Of a stretch of DNA of 64,000 nt, positions 1 to 12,767 are shown piece after piece. Numbering within the stretch: position 1 is the stretch's first letter; the number at the start of each line of letters is the position of its first letter. Below the pieces are notes generated by a model. The model ran no database searches. It was not told the origin of the DNA and worked only from the letters and a program-made list of their open reading frames with translations. The position numbers and the translations under genes are program-made. The stretch covers positions 224,170,085-224,234,084 of the forward strand of contig NC_134400.1 of NCBI RefSeq assembly GCF_050003625.1. The letters run 5' to 3'. The stretch comes from Haematobia irritans. Taxonomy: Eukaryota; Arthropoda; Insecta; Diptera; Muscidae.

Positions 1-360
1 AGCTCTCATACTCATCAACACGCAAATATCTTTATAGTCATAAGTACACAAGCAACGCATAAAGCCAAGCAGATCTATTTATAGACAAATGTGTAATGCA
101 TACACAAGCGTTGTTTACAGAAAATATTTGCTTCCAATATTGGAAAAAAAAATAAAAATTAATAATTCGACATTAGGAAAAATAAAAAAAAACGGTTAAT
201 TTCACAAATTTACCTAACCTTATATAGTGCCTATATAAACCGATCTATAGATTTTACTCGTTGTACAAAATTTTTTGGGGTCATTTAAAGATTAAAACAA
301 AGGCACAAGATTAGCTAAGACTCATATCGGACCAAAAGCTTTTTGTATATTTTCACATTT
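1..360. other. AT-rich noncoding DNA
   Basis: No open frame or repeat family is recognised. The sequence is AT-rich with A/T runs and ends where a Helentron-like element begins. Confidence 0.5.
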
Positions 361-2260
361 TTATACCCTCCACCATAGGATGGGGGGTATATTAACTTTG
401 TCATTCCGTTTGTAACATATCGAAATATTGCTCTAAGAACCCATAAAGTATATATATTCTGGGTCGTGGTGAAATTCTGAGTCGATCTGAGCATGTCCGT
501 CCGTCTGTTGAAGTCACGCTAACTTCCGAACGAAACAAGCTATCGACTTGAAACTTGGCACAAGTAGTTGTTATTGATGTAGGTCGGATGGTATTGCAAA
601 TGGGCCATATCGGTCCACTTTTACGTATAGCCCCCATATGAACGTACCCCCAAATTTGGCTTGCGAGGCCTATAAGAGAAGCAAATTTCATCCGATCCGG
701 CTGAAATTTGGTACATGGTGTTAGTATATGGTCTTTAACAACCATGCAAAAATTGGTCCACATCGGTCCATAATTATATATAGCCGCCATATAAACCGAT
801 CCCCCGATTTGGCTTGCGAGGCCTCTAAGAGAAGCAAATTTCATCCGATTCGGCTGAAATTTGGTACATGGTGTTAGTATATAATCTGTAACAACCATGC
901 AAAAACTGGTCCACATCGGTCCATAATTATATATAGCCCCCATATAAACCGATCCCCCGATTTGGATTGCGAGGCCGCTAAGAGAAGCAAATTTCATCGG
1001 ATCCGGCTGAAATTTGGTACATGGTGTTAGTATATGGTATCTAACAGCCATGCAAAAATTGATCCACATCGGTCCATAATTATATATAGCCCCCATATAA
1101 ACCGATCACCAGATTTGACCTCCGGAGCCTCTTAGAAGACTAAAATTCATCTGATTCAGTTGAAATTTGGTACGTGGTGTTAATATATGGCCTCAAACTC
1201 CCATAGAAAAATTGGTCGATATCGGTCCATAATTATATATAGGCCCCATATAAACCGATCCCCAGATTTGACTTCCAGAGCCCTTGGAAGAGCAAAATTC
1301 TTCTCATTCGGTTGAAATTTGGTACGTGATGTTAGTATATGGTATCCAACAACCATGCAGGAATTGGTTCCTATCAGTCCATAATTATATATAGCTCCCA
1401 TATAAACCGATCCCCAGATTTGACCTCCGGTACCTTTTGGAGAAGCAAAATTCATCCGATCTGCTTGAAATTTGGTACGTGGTGGAAGTATATGATATTT
1501 AACAACCATGCCAAAAGTGGTCCATATCAGTCCATAATCATACATAGCCTCATATAAACCGATCCCGAGATTTGGTTTTGGAGCCTCTTGGAAGAGCAAA
1601 TTTCATCCGAGTGAGTTGAAATTTGGTACATTGTGCTAGCATATGGTCGTTAACAACCATGCCTAACGAGGTCCATATCGGTCTATATTTATATATGGCC
1701 CTCAGATAAATCGATCCCCAATCACACAAAAATTAGTCCATATCAAGTTCATAATTGTATATAGCCCCCATATAAGCGACCCCCATATTTCAATTCTGGC
1801 TCTCTACGTACCGTGCAAAAAGTCCATATCGATCCCTAATTATTTGTAGACTTAACTATACATAAATTTTTTGTCTAATATATACCACGTATGGACTAAC
1901 TCACAATTTAGAAAACGATGTTAAGAAGTTTTAAGATACCACATCCCAAGTATTTCGATTGTGGATGTTAGGGCGTTTTCGTTTCGCAAAAAATATGTTG
2001 CCCTGGTGTTACACTACTTCTTCCCTCGTTGTATTTTCGCTCAAATGACAGTGTCATTCCAAAGTTATTGTTAACTCATAATATTGTGAGAGATACAGGA
2101 TCAAAAATCTATGACCTTATCCTTCATAGTTTGCAATCAATTTGGAGAATGTTGCTCCTTTTTTCCCAATCGAAATCGCCATTAGTCTTTCATAGCAATC
2201 CATGGTGGAGGGTACATAAGATTCGGCCTGGCCGAACTTACGGCCGTATATACTTGTTTT
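361..2260 (+). mobile_element. Non-autonomous Helentron (DINE-like), family A copy 1, full length
   Basis: The 5' end begins TTATACCCTCCACCAT and can fold back on a following GGTAT. A DINE-1-type block with CATGTCCGTCCGTCTGTTG follows at about 492-511. The body is a run of monomers, each carrying ATAAACCGATC, at about 791, 943, 1096, 1249, 1402 and 1553, so the period is about 152 bp. Near the 3' end, at about 2221-2235, lies the perfect palindrome TTCGGCC-T-GGCCGAA, followed by CGGCCG and TATACTTGTTT. The 3' segment ATGGTGGAGGGTA is complementary to the 5' end, which fits Helentron subterminal inverted repeats. No Rep/helicase coding sequence is visible, so the copy is non-autonomous. A small MITE interrupts it at 1971-2181. 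Reading frames across the monomers are by-products of the repeat. Confidence 0.8.
1971..2181. mobile_element. Small MITE inserted in Helentron A1, TTA duplication
   Basis: Compared with copy A2 at 7494-8906, copy A1 has 211 extra bases here. They are flanked by TTA on both sides (1968-1970 and 2182-2184). The ends are imperfect inverted repeats: GGGCGTTTTCGTTT on the left and, on the opposite strand, TGGCGATTTCGATT on the right. A 3-bp TTA duplication with G-rich ends is typical of PIF/Harbinger-derived MITEs, so that assignment is plausible but unproven. It contains no coding capacity. Confidence 0.55.
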
Positions 2261-3467
2261 TTTTTTCAATATCGTCCCATTGTGTTTTATCATTTTTCTG
2301 CGTTAAGGTGATTCAATTTCTCCAACGACAAATCTGTAATGTCCCTTGTTCTACTATCATTAGATGGATAGATGTAGCAGCAGCTGGTGCATGGATTTTG
2401 GGTATTGGTGTGATTTTTGTTTTGTAGATTTTTTTCGGCTTTCGGCTTCTCTTCTTGTTTTTCTGATTATTTAAATGGTCACCTTAGTTTTTGCTGGTCA
2501 ATAAATTTTAGTCGCGGATTGCATTTTAGTTTCTTTGTAGATCTTGCGTCTTTTGTTACTTTAGTTGCTATTGGATTATTGGCTCTCTAAGGTCTTCTTC
2601 TAATGATGGGAAAGTTTCTAAAAAAAAAATTCTAATCAATTGTTGTTGTCCAACCAAGGTCCCCTACATTGCCTCTTACTGTTGTTTGCCGATGTTAGTA
2701 ATAGTTTACGACCTTTTTCTCTTTTAGTGTATCTTTTGTTGTTGTTTTTTTTTCGAATTAAAGGAGTTTTTGGTGGTTAGACAAAAGTCTGAAGTTAAAT
2801 TTTATTTTGCCTTGGTTTTCTTCGCTTGTTGTGTTCTCATTTTTTTTTTTTTTTTGATAATTTGGGCTGTCTTAAAACGATAAAGTCTTCATTGATTTGT
2901 GACCCTTAATAACAGTGTTTAGTCATAAGCACTTAACCACCACCACCGCCGCTGTCGTCGCCGCATCTAACAAAATCGAAATATATTCCGCCTGCACCGA
3001 TATCCATTCGAAGAGTCAATGCCAAACTCTTGAAACTATCATTGACCTCAATTGGTAACGCCTGGCTGTGATGAAAAGAAAGGTTTTTGTTTCTAATTTT
3101 ATTGGTTGGACGCTCTCAGCATGCAGGTGATCTTATGATCTCCGTGAACGATGGTAGACAAGTTGAAATTTTCTTCAAAACTATTCCCAGGTTGGCATTC
3201 ATTCTTCAATTAAGAGGATTTACTAGAGAACCTCTACTAGATTCGCAAAATTCGCTTACCGAAGAAAAAGTGGATATTGAGTGGATATTTATTAATTTTA
3301 TGACCTTATGAATTTAATGGAGCCTATCTGTCCGTCTGCTCATACATATGTCATATGAAACGAAGATGATGTAATGGCAAAGCACTCTCCATGGAGGAAG
3401 TCATAGGACCAAGTCTTAGACATCTAAAGCCTCCTCCATGGAACCCTATGATTTCCCCCCGCAAATC
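2261..3467. other. Noncoding DNA, T-rich, no gene recognised
   Basis: The segment holds poly-T runs and a short CAC/CGC-type trinucleotide patch near 2937-2966. A reading frame at 3087-3311 has no recognisable domain and no splice context. I see nothing else to annotate. Confidence 0.45.
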
Positions 3468-3477
3468 TAATGCTGAT

Positions 3478-3546
3478 GGTTAGGTTAGGTTAAAGTGGCA
3501 GCCCGATTAAGATTCAGACTCACTTAGACTAATCAGTCCATTGTGA
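3478..3546 (-). mobile_element. 5'-truncated tRNA-derived SINE with 10-bp target duplication
   Basis: Only the last 69 bp of the SINE are present, in reverse orientation: the TTAGG-type tail, GGCAGCCCGAT, and the block up to TCCATTGTGA. The perfect duplication TAATGCTGAT lies at 3468-3477 and 3547-3556. Truncation at the 5' end with a clean duplication is the signature of target-primed reverse transcription. It also fixes the 3' end of this SINE family at the CCTAA repeats. Confidence 0.85.
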
Positions 3547-3795
3547 TAATGCTGATACTGAAGCTGAATAGCTTTTAAATTTATAGTCCTTAGTGACACA
3601 AATGAGATATCGGGAGAATAATTGAGCATTCCCTTTTTCAAACGAAAAGGAAGACGCGTAAAAGGCATATCCCCCAAATTGTCATATATCAAACCGATGG
3701 CATATTATTCTGCGAAAATTCCTGTTATTGGAAGTCTGAACCTTTCCAAAAAATCATAGAACCAATGATACGCTACAAGGTTGCTTTATAGTGCG

Positions 3796-4296
3796 TACAC
3801 GAACGAAAAAGACTGCTTTTCATATGCTTTGGTGTTAAAATTTTATGTTTGGAACCCACATTTTTTAACACAATATTTTTAAGTGCAAGCATAAAATGTT
3901 CATAAACTAGCATAACATGTTTGAGACATATATGTTAATATGTTAGAACATATTATGTTTGGAACATAAAATGTTTGTAAATATAATATGCTTAGATGCA
4001 AACATATATTAATTTAGAAATAGCCTATAAACATATATGTGTTTAGAAAGAGAGACCCTAGAGAGTATGCTGCATGTAAAATAATGGAAGTAACCAATTG
4101 GCGCCTCAAAAACATATACACACAAAGAAAAATTCATTAATTTTTTTTCTAACCAGTGTATGCCCTAAGGTGAAACATAATATGTTTGAACAATACAAAC
4201 AATATTTTGTTTGGACCAATCCTGAAAATATATATGCTTAAAGCAAAATGTGTTTGGGGTACATGCTACAGAAGCGATTAATTTTTGAGGGTGTAG
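3796..4296. mobile_element. MITE-like repeat, ATATGTTTG-rich family G copy 1
   Basis: The left end TACACGAACGAAAAAGACTG and the right end, read in reverse as TACACCCTCAAAAA, resemble each other as weak terminal inverted repeats. The body repeats variants of ACATATATGTT and TATGTTTGG. The same left block recurs at 45783 and, more diverged, at 46783. The same right end (GAAGCGATT then GAGGGTGT) recurs at about 46764 and 47628. No coding capacity is seen. Superfamily is unknown. Confidence 0.6.
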
Positions 4297-4378
4297 CCGG
4301 TAAAAGTTGCCAATAACACGTCAGAAGAACAGCGCATCACTAGGATCTGATGGGTTATCACCAGATATGTAACATACA

Positions 4379-4617
4379 CAGATACAATTTAAACCAAAAT
4401 ATTTCCAATTAAAATTTTAATTGCATTTTCAAATATATTCAATTAAAAATGTAATTGATAAAAAAATTGTAATAAAAATCAATAAAATCAATCATTAATA
4501 ATATAAATTAATTTTTTAATTCACTTTGGTGATTGATACTATCATTTCTGTGATTGAAGACATTTCAATTTAAAATTAATTGGGTCAATTAATTTCATGA
4601 TTGAAAAAAAAATGTGT
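4379..4617. mobile_element. AT-rich MITE-like repeat (AATTAATTTTTTAATTG family) copy 1
   Basis: This is a string of CAATTAA/TTAATTG words with the family block GATACTATCATTTCTGTGAT followed by GACATTTCAATT. The same order of blocks occurs at 19504-19790, 30246-30490, 47765-48085 (reverse) and 61127-61346. The words are self-complementary, so the unit could fold extensively. It has no coding capacity. Confidence 0.6.
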
Positions 4618-4836
4618 GTATCCGAAGCGAAACGCTGATAATATTTATGCCGGGAATTGTGATTAACATTTCTAACATTTTCCAATTTAAAAGTCGAAAT
4701 AAAAATGTTGATAAAAGTAAGCTACTATATTTCTAATTTGAATTCATTTTTTTAAGAACTATTGACATGGCTGATTTTTCTATTCCAATACCAAATAAGT
4801 GTTTTTTCCAAAAAAAGAAAACTCGTTAGGGGCTAT

Positions 4837-5147
4837 GGTTAGGTTAGGTTAGGTATAGTGGCAGCCCGATATTTCAGGCTCATTTAGACTATTCAGTCCA
4901 TTGTGATACCAAAGTGGTGAACTTCTCTCTTATCACTGAGTGCTGCCCGAGTCCGAACGGAGTTCCACATTGCAGTGAAACCACTTAGAGACGCTTTGAA
5001 ACCCTCAGAAATGTCACCAGCATTACTGACGTGGGATAATCCATCACTGAAAAACTTTTTGGTGTTTGATCGAAACTGGGTTTGAACCCACGAAAATGTT
5101 TATGCAAAGCGGGCATGCTAACAATTGCACCACGGTGGCTCCCATCA
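4837..5147 (-). mobile_element. Near full-length tRNA-derived SINE, internal deletion
   Basis: It reads from the (TTAGG)-type tail at 4837 back to the tRNA-like head, GAGCCACCGTGGTGCAATTG, ending about 5145. The head carries a B-box-like GGGTTCAAACCC. About 50 bp present in other copies, between TGCTGCCCGA and GTCCGAACGG, are missing. Flanking duplications are TTAGGGGCTAT (4826-4836) and TTAGGGTCTAT (5148-5158), with one mismatch in 11. Confidence 0.85.
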
Positions 5148-5158
5148 TTAGGGTCTAT

Positions 5159-7493
5159 AATAAAGACACTGTACCGGTGACTAAGTATTCATTGTTCGTT
5201 TTTGTTTTTCTTTCTCAATAGAATTCATGAGTCAGCCTGATCTAAGCATTTCACAGTATTGCAATTAAACTCGCCAAATAAATCCCTAAGAAGAATGGCG
5301 TGTGAGAGGCTACCCTCGGTGTGTGGGCAGTCTTGGTTGACATATGGTAATGGGATGCCAAGCTGAAAAAGAAAATCCAGCTCCAACCATTGCGATGACG
5401 ACGATCGGTAATGAATGATATGACATGAAACCGGGTAATTTATAACTAAATCAAGGGCGCATTTAATGCAACAATCAGCGAATAACAAAATGCCAAACCA
5501 AACGACACAGATTCAGATAACAGCTGCATATTGCACCATTAGACTGGCTAATAACAATTTACGTAATTGTAAGAAGTGAAACAACACATTGGGAGAATTA
5601 TAGAAAATTAGATGAATAACATAAAAAATACATATAAGGAAGAATTTTTAAGTAGACTCCAACAAAGATCACAGCAGGAACTATGTAGACAATCCATTTA
5701 TAAAGATCATTTTTGAATCATTTCCAAGTTTTTCGTATGAAATTTGCGGTAATGAATTTTAGTCCGATTTGACAATATAGACTTTCCATGGTTGTCCAAG
5801 GAAATCGTTTTAAATTGTACGCATCCAAAACTCAAATATGAATTTCACTTATACAGAAACTATATCAGATTCCAAATTTATGAACATTGGTTTTACTAAT
5901 TAGATAAATAAATTTCTGTGTTCCAAATACTTGCAAATTATAACCTGGATATGGTTTTTTATGGACCACTGTTAAACCCTACATCGGTATGTGGGCACAT
6001 TTATATATAGAAGATAAGATCAAAACCGATTTTCTTGCGATTTTGCTCAAAGATTAAAATTGGCATTCTAGAAAATTTGGACTAATTCGGTCTTAATCAG
6101 TAATCATTACAGTGTTGATTATTCCATTATTACAAGGAGACATTCTATTCCTCAAATTTTTAATTATCCTTGAAATGTTGCCACCATCAATAATTTAGTA
6201 TATAAATTGTGAATGTTTTAAACCGACTTAGGGGTCGACTTAGGCGAATTTAGTCTTTCCTTGACACAAGGCAAATTACCCTTTTGCGGTCCCTTCAAAG
6301 ATATTGCGGTAAGGGGATATTTCTCCTCATCGTAGATATATTTTCCAGCATTGAAATATGTACAAGATATTTTCCCCAAGGTAATACCTACAATGGTGTT
6401 ATATGACATCTAGACCACCCGACAAAACCAATTGATTACATTTCGAAAAATGCTCCAAATGATTTCCAAAATATCGACGACGCAATTAAACGCACAACAA
6501 ACATGTTTTCATTTTTTTTTATTCGCAGGAGCATTTTGTTGATGGAGGATTGAATAATGACCACTCATAAGATCAACACGTGCGTTTTGCAATAAATGTT
6601 TCTATCTAGAATGCCAAGATTATTATAAAAAAAATATTTTTTTTTTTCGATCGAATAAGAGCGGTCGATAAGTTTCTTTTTTTTTACGCCATTACACTAC
6701 AGGTGTTTTGCTGGTTTTGTCACCGGTCAACCATAGTTGACTTTAAGTGGTTTTTAGCCCAAAACCAACGGTGTTGCGCAGGCGCACATCTTGTTGTCAT
6801 TTCATTTCGCTGTTTATCTATCCGTCTGTCTGTCTGACCGTATATTATGTTTTTTTTTTCATATCTTGCTAAATTCGACGCATTTACAACTTGTTTTAAA
6901 ATAAAAAATAAAATCTATATCGATTTCAGAAGAATTTCATTGCTAGCGTCAAGAGCCTAGTGTCAACCACCACAGTAATCCAAAATAAATTCCATTAACT
7001 GATCCATTGGAGAGCGAATAACTTGTTTTGTGTTTTTTTTTTTTTCTTCTTCTTCTCACTACTACCAATACTAGATAAATGATCGAAATCTCTTATTAAT
7101 TCCAAATTAACAAATGGAATAATGCTATGTCTATGGGGCTAAAACGTTTTTTCTTCAGAGGGAAATGAATTATTCGAGCAGCGCTGTCCTTCATCCTTTA
7201 AAATTATGAGTTGTACTCAAAAGAATCTGTATCTAACATTACATAAGACTAGGTTTCGTTTCCTAAAAATGAATTTATAGAAAGACGAAACGTTCTGTTG
7301 TCTTACAAAAAGTACTTCTTGTATAATAAATGAAACAGTTTGAAGATTCAGACTTATTTGTCCTTCAATAAAATAAATTTAACTTATTCTGTTCTTCGCC
7401 TTGAAAAATATAGAATTGGATCATAATAATAGTCTTTCTACCATAATACGAGTAGTCTTTCATAATAATAGTCTTATCATCTAATTGAAATTT
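5159..7493. other. Noncoding DNA, no gene recognised
   Basis: Short reading frames here (for example 5225-5488 and 6218-6409, reverse) show no known domain. Poly-T tracts occur at about 6513, 6642, 6850 and 7031. A GTCTGTCTGTCTG-like patch near 6820-6840 may be a remnant of a DINE-type block, but nothing around it confirms this. Confidence 0.4.
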
Positions 7494-8906
7494 AACAAGT
7501 ATATACCGCCGTAAGTTCGGCCAGGCCGAATCTTATGTACCCTCCACCATGGATTGCGTAGAAACTTCTACGAAAGACTGTCATCCACAGTCGAATTACT
7601 TGGGTTGTGGTATCTTAAATCGTTTTCTAAATTGGGAGTCAGTCCATACGTGGTATATATTAGACAAAAAAGGTATGTGTAGGTAAGTCTACAAATAATT
7701 ACGAATCGATATGGACTTTTGTACGGTACGTAGGGAGCTTATATGGGGGCTATATACAATTATGGACTTGATATGGTCCAATTTTTGTGTGATTGGGGAT
7801 CGATTTATCTGAGAGCTATATATAACTATAGACCGATATGGACCTATTTAGGCATGGTTGTTAACGGCCATATCTAGCACAATGTAGACAATTTCAACTG
7901 ACTCGGATGAAATTTGCTCCTCCAAGAGGCTCCAAAATCAAATCTCGGGATCGGTTTATATGGGGGCTATATATGACGTACCAAATTTCAACCAGATCGG
8001 ATGAATTTTGCTTCTCCAAAAGGCACCGGAGTTCAAATCTGGAGATCGGTTTATATGGGGGTTATATATAATTATGGACTGATATGAAACAATTCCTGCA
8101 TGGTTGTTGGATACCATATACTAACATCACGTACCAAATTTCAACCGAATCGGGTGAATTTTGCACTTCCAAGGGGCTCCGGAGGTCAAATCTGGTGATC
8201 GGGGGGCTATATATAATTAATCACCGATGTGGACTATTTTTTGCATGGCCATTAGAGACCATATACTAACACCACGTACCAAATTTCAGCCGGATCGGAT
8301 GAAATTTTCTTCTCTTAGAGGCTCCGCAAGCCAAATCGGGGTATCGGTTTATATGGAGGCTATATATAATTATTGACCGATGTAAACCAATTTCTGCATG
8401 GTCATTAGAGACCATATACTAACACCACGTACCAAATTTCAGCCGGATCGGATGAAATTTGCTTCTCTTAGGGGCTCCGCAAGATAAATCGGGGGATCGG
8501 TTTATATGGGGGCTATATATAATTATTGACCGATGTGGACCAATTTTTGCATGGTTGTTAGAGACCATATACTAACACCATGTACCAAATTTCAGCCGGA
8601 TCGGATCTTCTCTTAGAGCAATCGCAAGCCAAATTTGGGGGTCCATGTATATGGGGGGCTATACGTAAAAGTGGACCGATGTGGCCCGTTTGCAATACCA
8701 TCCGACCTACATCAATAACAACTACTTGCGCCAAGTTTCAAGTCGATAGCTTGTTTCGTTCGGAAGTTAGCGTGATTTCAACAGACGGACGGACATGCTC
8801 AGATCGACTCAGAATTTCACCACGACCCAGAATATATATAATTTATGTTTATATACCCCCATCCTATGGTTTATATACCCCCATCCTATGATGGAGGGTA
8901 TAAAAA
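7494..8906 (-). mobile_element. Non-autonomous Helentron (DINE-like), family A copy 2
   Basis: On this strand orientation the 3' end comes first: AACAAGTATATACCGCCG, then the palindrome TTCGGCCAGGCCGAA at about 7515-7530 and GTACCCTCCACCATGG. Tandem monomers follow, marked by ATCGGTTTATATGGGGGCTA. The 5' block at 8740-8840 has CAGACGGACGGACATGCTC. The element ends with ATGATGGAGGGTATAAAA at about 8905. The last 50 bases contain a direct duplication of about 22 bp (TATACCCCCATCCTATG twice). It has no coding capacity. Confidence 0.8.
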
Positions 8907-11900
8907 CTGTCTATAGTGTCATACGAAGTTCCACATTTTGTTATAAAGCATTTTTTTCAGAGCCGGATTTTTGTCAAACACTGCAATGATTGTCTCTAAT
9001 TTTCTTTATATGCTCTTAAATAAAGTATTTGTGTCCAAAATTTTATTCCTCAGATAATGAAAATGTTGTCCCTCGAAGAGAAAACTCTTTTTTCAGTACA
9101 TGCTCCCACAGATGTTCGACGCTGTAGATCTTCTCTTTTTGTCAATTAGTTTTTGGGTTTCTACAACGTTTAATAGTTTTGAGGGTTTATTAACTGGCTA
9201 AATTAGCTGCGAAAAGAAGCAAGCAAACAATTTTGGTGTGTGTGTATTGGACAATTTTAGAAAAATATTTTATCGCAAAAAAAGATGTTCTCATTGACAT
9301 ATGCATGCTTCTGTGAATTATTAAAGATAATTGTGACTTGTCAATTTCAATTGCACACCTCGGCCTTCTGAACTCCTATCACCTCATAACTCAGCCTATT
9401 CTATCATTTCGATCAACATGACACAAAAATTCTTTGTATTACAGTCGTAGAAATCACACACATACACATATTTGAAGGAGGAAAATAAAAAAAAAAAAAA
9501 AAAACATCCATGAACAAAAGACATCATGACACCATCTTCAAGAACTAATAACCGAAGAGTGCGTTTGGCACGCGACTTTTATTTTCAGAACAAAATCTGA
9601 AATGAAGAAATCCGACATGATGTTAAATGGCTGGAATGTTCATGCATCGAATAAAAGCCGTGAAGCATTCATCGTGATCTTCAGAGAATTTTGAAAATAT
9701 TTTCCTTAATATATGCAATGTCATCGTTGTGGCCAGCTAGCATTCAGGCAATGATGACAAAAAAGATGATCTAAGCCAGAAAACTGAAAAAAAATCTAAA
9801 GAAACTACTTTCCTAGAAAATCATATAAAATTTTAAGAATTCCTTTTTTACTGGCTATGGCCTGAAGATATCCCTGGCCTTTGTTTAGCCCTAAACGTGC
9901 CTCAGATATGTTCTCATGATAATTCAAACAAAATGGAAATCATCTACCACAAACAGTAGCTCATTACCCAAACCACTGAGGGTTTAGAGAGGAAGTGAGA
10001 TTCTTGGTAATCCATTACGTTACTTGACTTGGCTTTCTGGTAATCTTCAACAGATTTACCAGAGATTATAAGGAAATCTCCTATTTCGGTAATTAACGGC
10101 TAATTCACGAGGAAAAGGCGTGATTTTTACCTCACTACTTGTAGAACTGCTCCCTGCTTCTTTTTGTTTTGTTTTCAAGAATGTGTGATAATTTCTTATT
10201 GTCTATGCATTGTAATCCTTTGTGTGTCCTGTCTGATTCCGGAACCCCCGGTGAGATGTGTGTTCATTGATCACACCTCTTAGCTCATAGTCTGTCCAAC
10301 CATCAATGTCCATTCCTCATTAAGCGATTATCATAATGTGTCATACACTGATTAAAGGCACATCTTTCATGTCTTTCAGTTCTCTATGGCACTCAACTCT
10401 AAAGGCTACACAAACATTTACACTGTGATTCCCTTAGGTTTGAATGTCCTGCTGTGATTACTGAAATCTTCTAAGACGGCTTATATGGTCTTCTTTTTTA
10501 ATCTGCGAAAAAAAAATATTTCGCAATGATCACACTGTGTCTTTATCTCCGAGGCAGGAACAGTAGCAATGCAGCTTCTTCAATCTTTGATGAAGACAAG
10601 ATCAAGCAATTACCTGATATATTTTTGCCTTCTTATGTTAGCTTGTTGTTATTGTTAATATTGTCAGTTAAGCCAGGACTTTTGTTGTTTGTTTTGGAAA
10701 TCTCCCCAACTCTTGAATTGGATAAAACATCCAATTGGTTATCTTATGAATGCCTCATTTCCTTTGCTCTGCTTTTCGCTTTGGGTCTGGCCAAAAATAT
10801 GCAAATTTGAAATGTGTCCTCGTTCATCCTCCATCATCAACTTTCCGCTTCCATTTCCATCCATTTGAAAAGTAAGACCAGTAGCAATTTCTTTGGTGAT
10901 TGGCATTGCATTCTTGTTTTAATTAAATCTGCTGTATCTGAAATGGATGTGGTATTGGATTTGCTGACATTCAAATCCCCCCGCCACCTACGATCCAAAG
11001 AAAAAATCCCAATGAATTCATCGCAAATCAATTCATTGTTGTGAATTTTGGCGCCAAAGTTCAAATGAGACACCGGAAATGCTATTTACCTGTGTTGTGA
11101 GGATAATCGAATCGTATCGTATTCCTCATATCTCTGCACCAAAGAGGCCATGGATTTTTGCTAGGGAAGTGTGGTATAAATGTGGCTCCTCCGCAAATGA
11201 AACAAAAATTAGGATAGTTAGAGTTACCATGCTATCAAAAGCTCTCCAAAATTTCCATAAGAGACAAAATCAACTAGAGCCATTGAACTTCCATAGGGCC
11301 TCAGGATTTTGTCCCAATTTTGAGTATGGATTCTGGACATAATTTGAAGGAGTGTGCAACTTTTTAAAAAACCGTAACCAAAAAGAAAGAATCATCTGAA
11401 GTCCAGGTATGGTCACCTCATGCGATCCCAAGGATGCCTCATGTTTGTCATTCTGCCGACTGCAATTCGGTGGCGATTCATTAACATAAATTTGCTTTTT
11501 AAAGAAACGCCAAACATGCATAAAACCCCGACAAGATGATGATAAAAAATAAGATCGTTTTTTGGGCCCAAAAACTGCTACCGCAGTTTCACAGGACATC
11601 GTAAGGAGCTAATGTTAATGTTCTTGCTGTATGCAAGCAGCTGATATCACTGCTGTCTTACAACTTAGACCTGAAACCTCATTTTAAAAGGTCACTTTAA
11701 ACAGTCAACAGGCCCATGCGAAGGCATCACATTAACTGGCTTTGCTGGCACCAACAGTAGCTGCAACATGTGCGGCATGAAAGTGATTTCGTAGGTGATT
11801 GCAACACAAATTCGACTGAGGCTGTTGTTGACTCTCCAACGACTTCGAATGTCTGCTCTTGCTGATTGCTCAAATAAGAAATTATTTGTTTACTTCAGCG

Positions 11901-12594
11901 CTAAATTGGCCTGACTGAGGATTGGGGATTAGCAGGAGCTGCGAGTGTGGGGAGGAATGGTGGCTCTTCCGCCTGGGCTATGGCTAAGAAGTTGGGATTC
12001 TCGCCTGGATGCTATTGCGTCTGCTGACATGTTTACTAAATTGACTCGAATTGGACACCTTCCTTGTACAACCTACCAAGTACTTTACGGGTGGTTTTCA
12101 TTTCTGGAGCCGACATTTGTTGTTGGTGTTAATGCAGTTGTTGTTGCTTGCTTTTTGTAGTTGTTGTTGATGTCGCACTCCTTAAGGTCTGGCCTTGTTT
12201 GGATGTTTGGACAAAGGCGTGCAACAAGTTAATTAAGGCTCATTTGCATGTTTGCCACAAAACTCGCAAACGCCAGTAATGACGCAAACATTCGAGTACG
12301 AGTGGTCTCAACATTTGCTTGTGTTGCTAAATGTTTGTTACCACACCCTTCTGCTGCCACCTTGATGATGTGACAAAGTCTGGAAGCTTTGAAAATGAAA
12401 AGCCAACACTTTCGACGAGATTAAGACGACAATAACAATGGCCAAAATGTGATCAAATTTGAACAGTGCTCCATTATAGATGGTATGGTGGAAACTTGAA
12501 AATGGATTGATTTTATTTTGGTCTTGAGAAAATTTCAATAATGTTGTTGAAGTGAACATTTCGATTAGATTCCTAACCCCTCTCAATCCATTGT
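8907..12594. other. Largest low-repeat segment, no gene recognised
   Basis: I do not recognise any of the repeat families of this window here. Reading frames at 10526-10810, 11079-11342 and 11270-11599 (reverse) lack known domains and convincing splice sites. A patch at about 12190-12340 (AATTAAGGCTCATTTGCATG and flanks) has the less degenerate look of regulatory DNA, but this is only an impression. A poly-A run lies at about 9487-9505. Confidence 0.4.
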
Positions 12595-12767
12595 TCTCCA
12601 CATTGCAGTGAAACCACTTATAGAAGCTTTGTAACCCTCAGAAATGTCACCAACATTACTAAGGTGGGATAATCCATCGCAGAAAAACTTTTTGGTATTC
12701 GGTCGAAGCAGGAATCGAACCACGACCTTGCAAGGCAGGCATGTCAACCATTGCACCACGGTGGCAA
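12595..12767 (-). mobile_element. SINE fragment retaining the tRNA-like head
   Basis: In reverse orientation it keeps the head (CCACGGTGGTGCAATGGTTG on the minus strand, B-box-like GGTTCGATTCC) and the following part up to CATTGCAGTGAAACC. The 3' half with the CCTAA tail is missing. Loss of the 3' half cannot come from simple 5' truncation, so a deletion or recombination removed it. Confidence 0.7.

Noticed and set aside
401..1599. Long reverse frames with repeated GAIYNYGPMWTNFCMV-like peptides, also at 8580, 18352 and 58806
   Set aside because: The peptide repeats are translations of the ~152-bp Helentron monomers; 152 is not a multiple of three and stops occur at random. Not a repeat protein.
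361..1700. CRISPR-like array of regularly spaced repeats
   Set aside because: The repeats are contiguous ~152-bp monomers without spacers, inside a eukaryotic Helentron.
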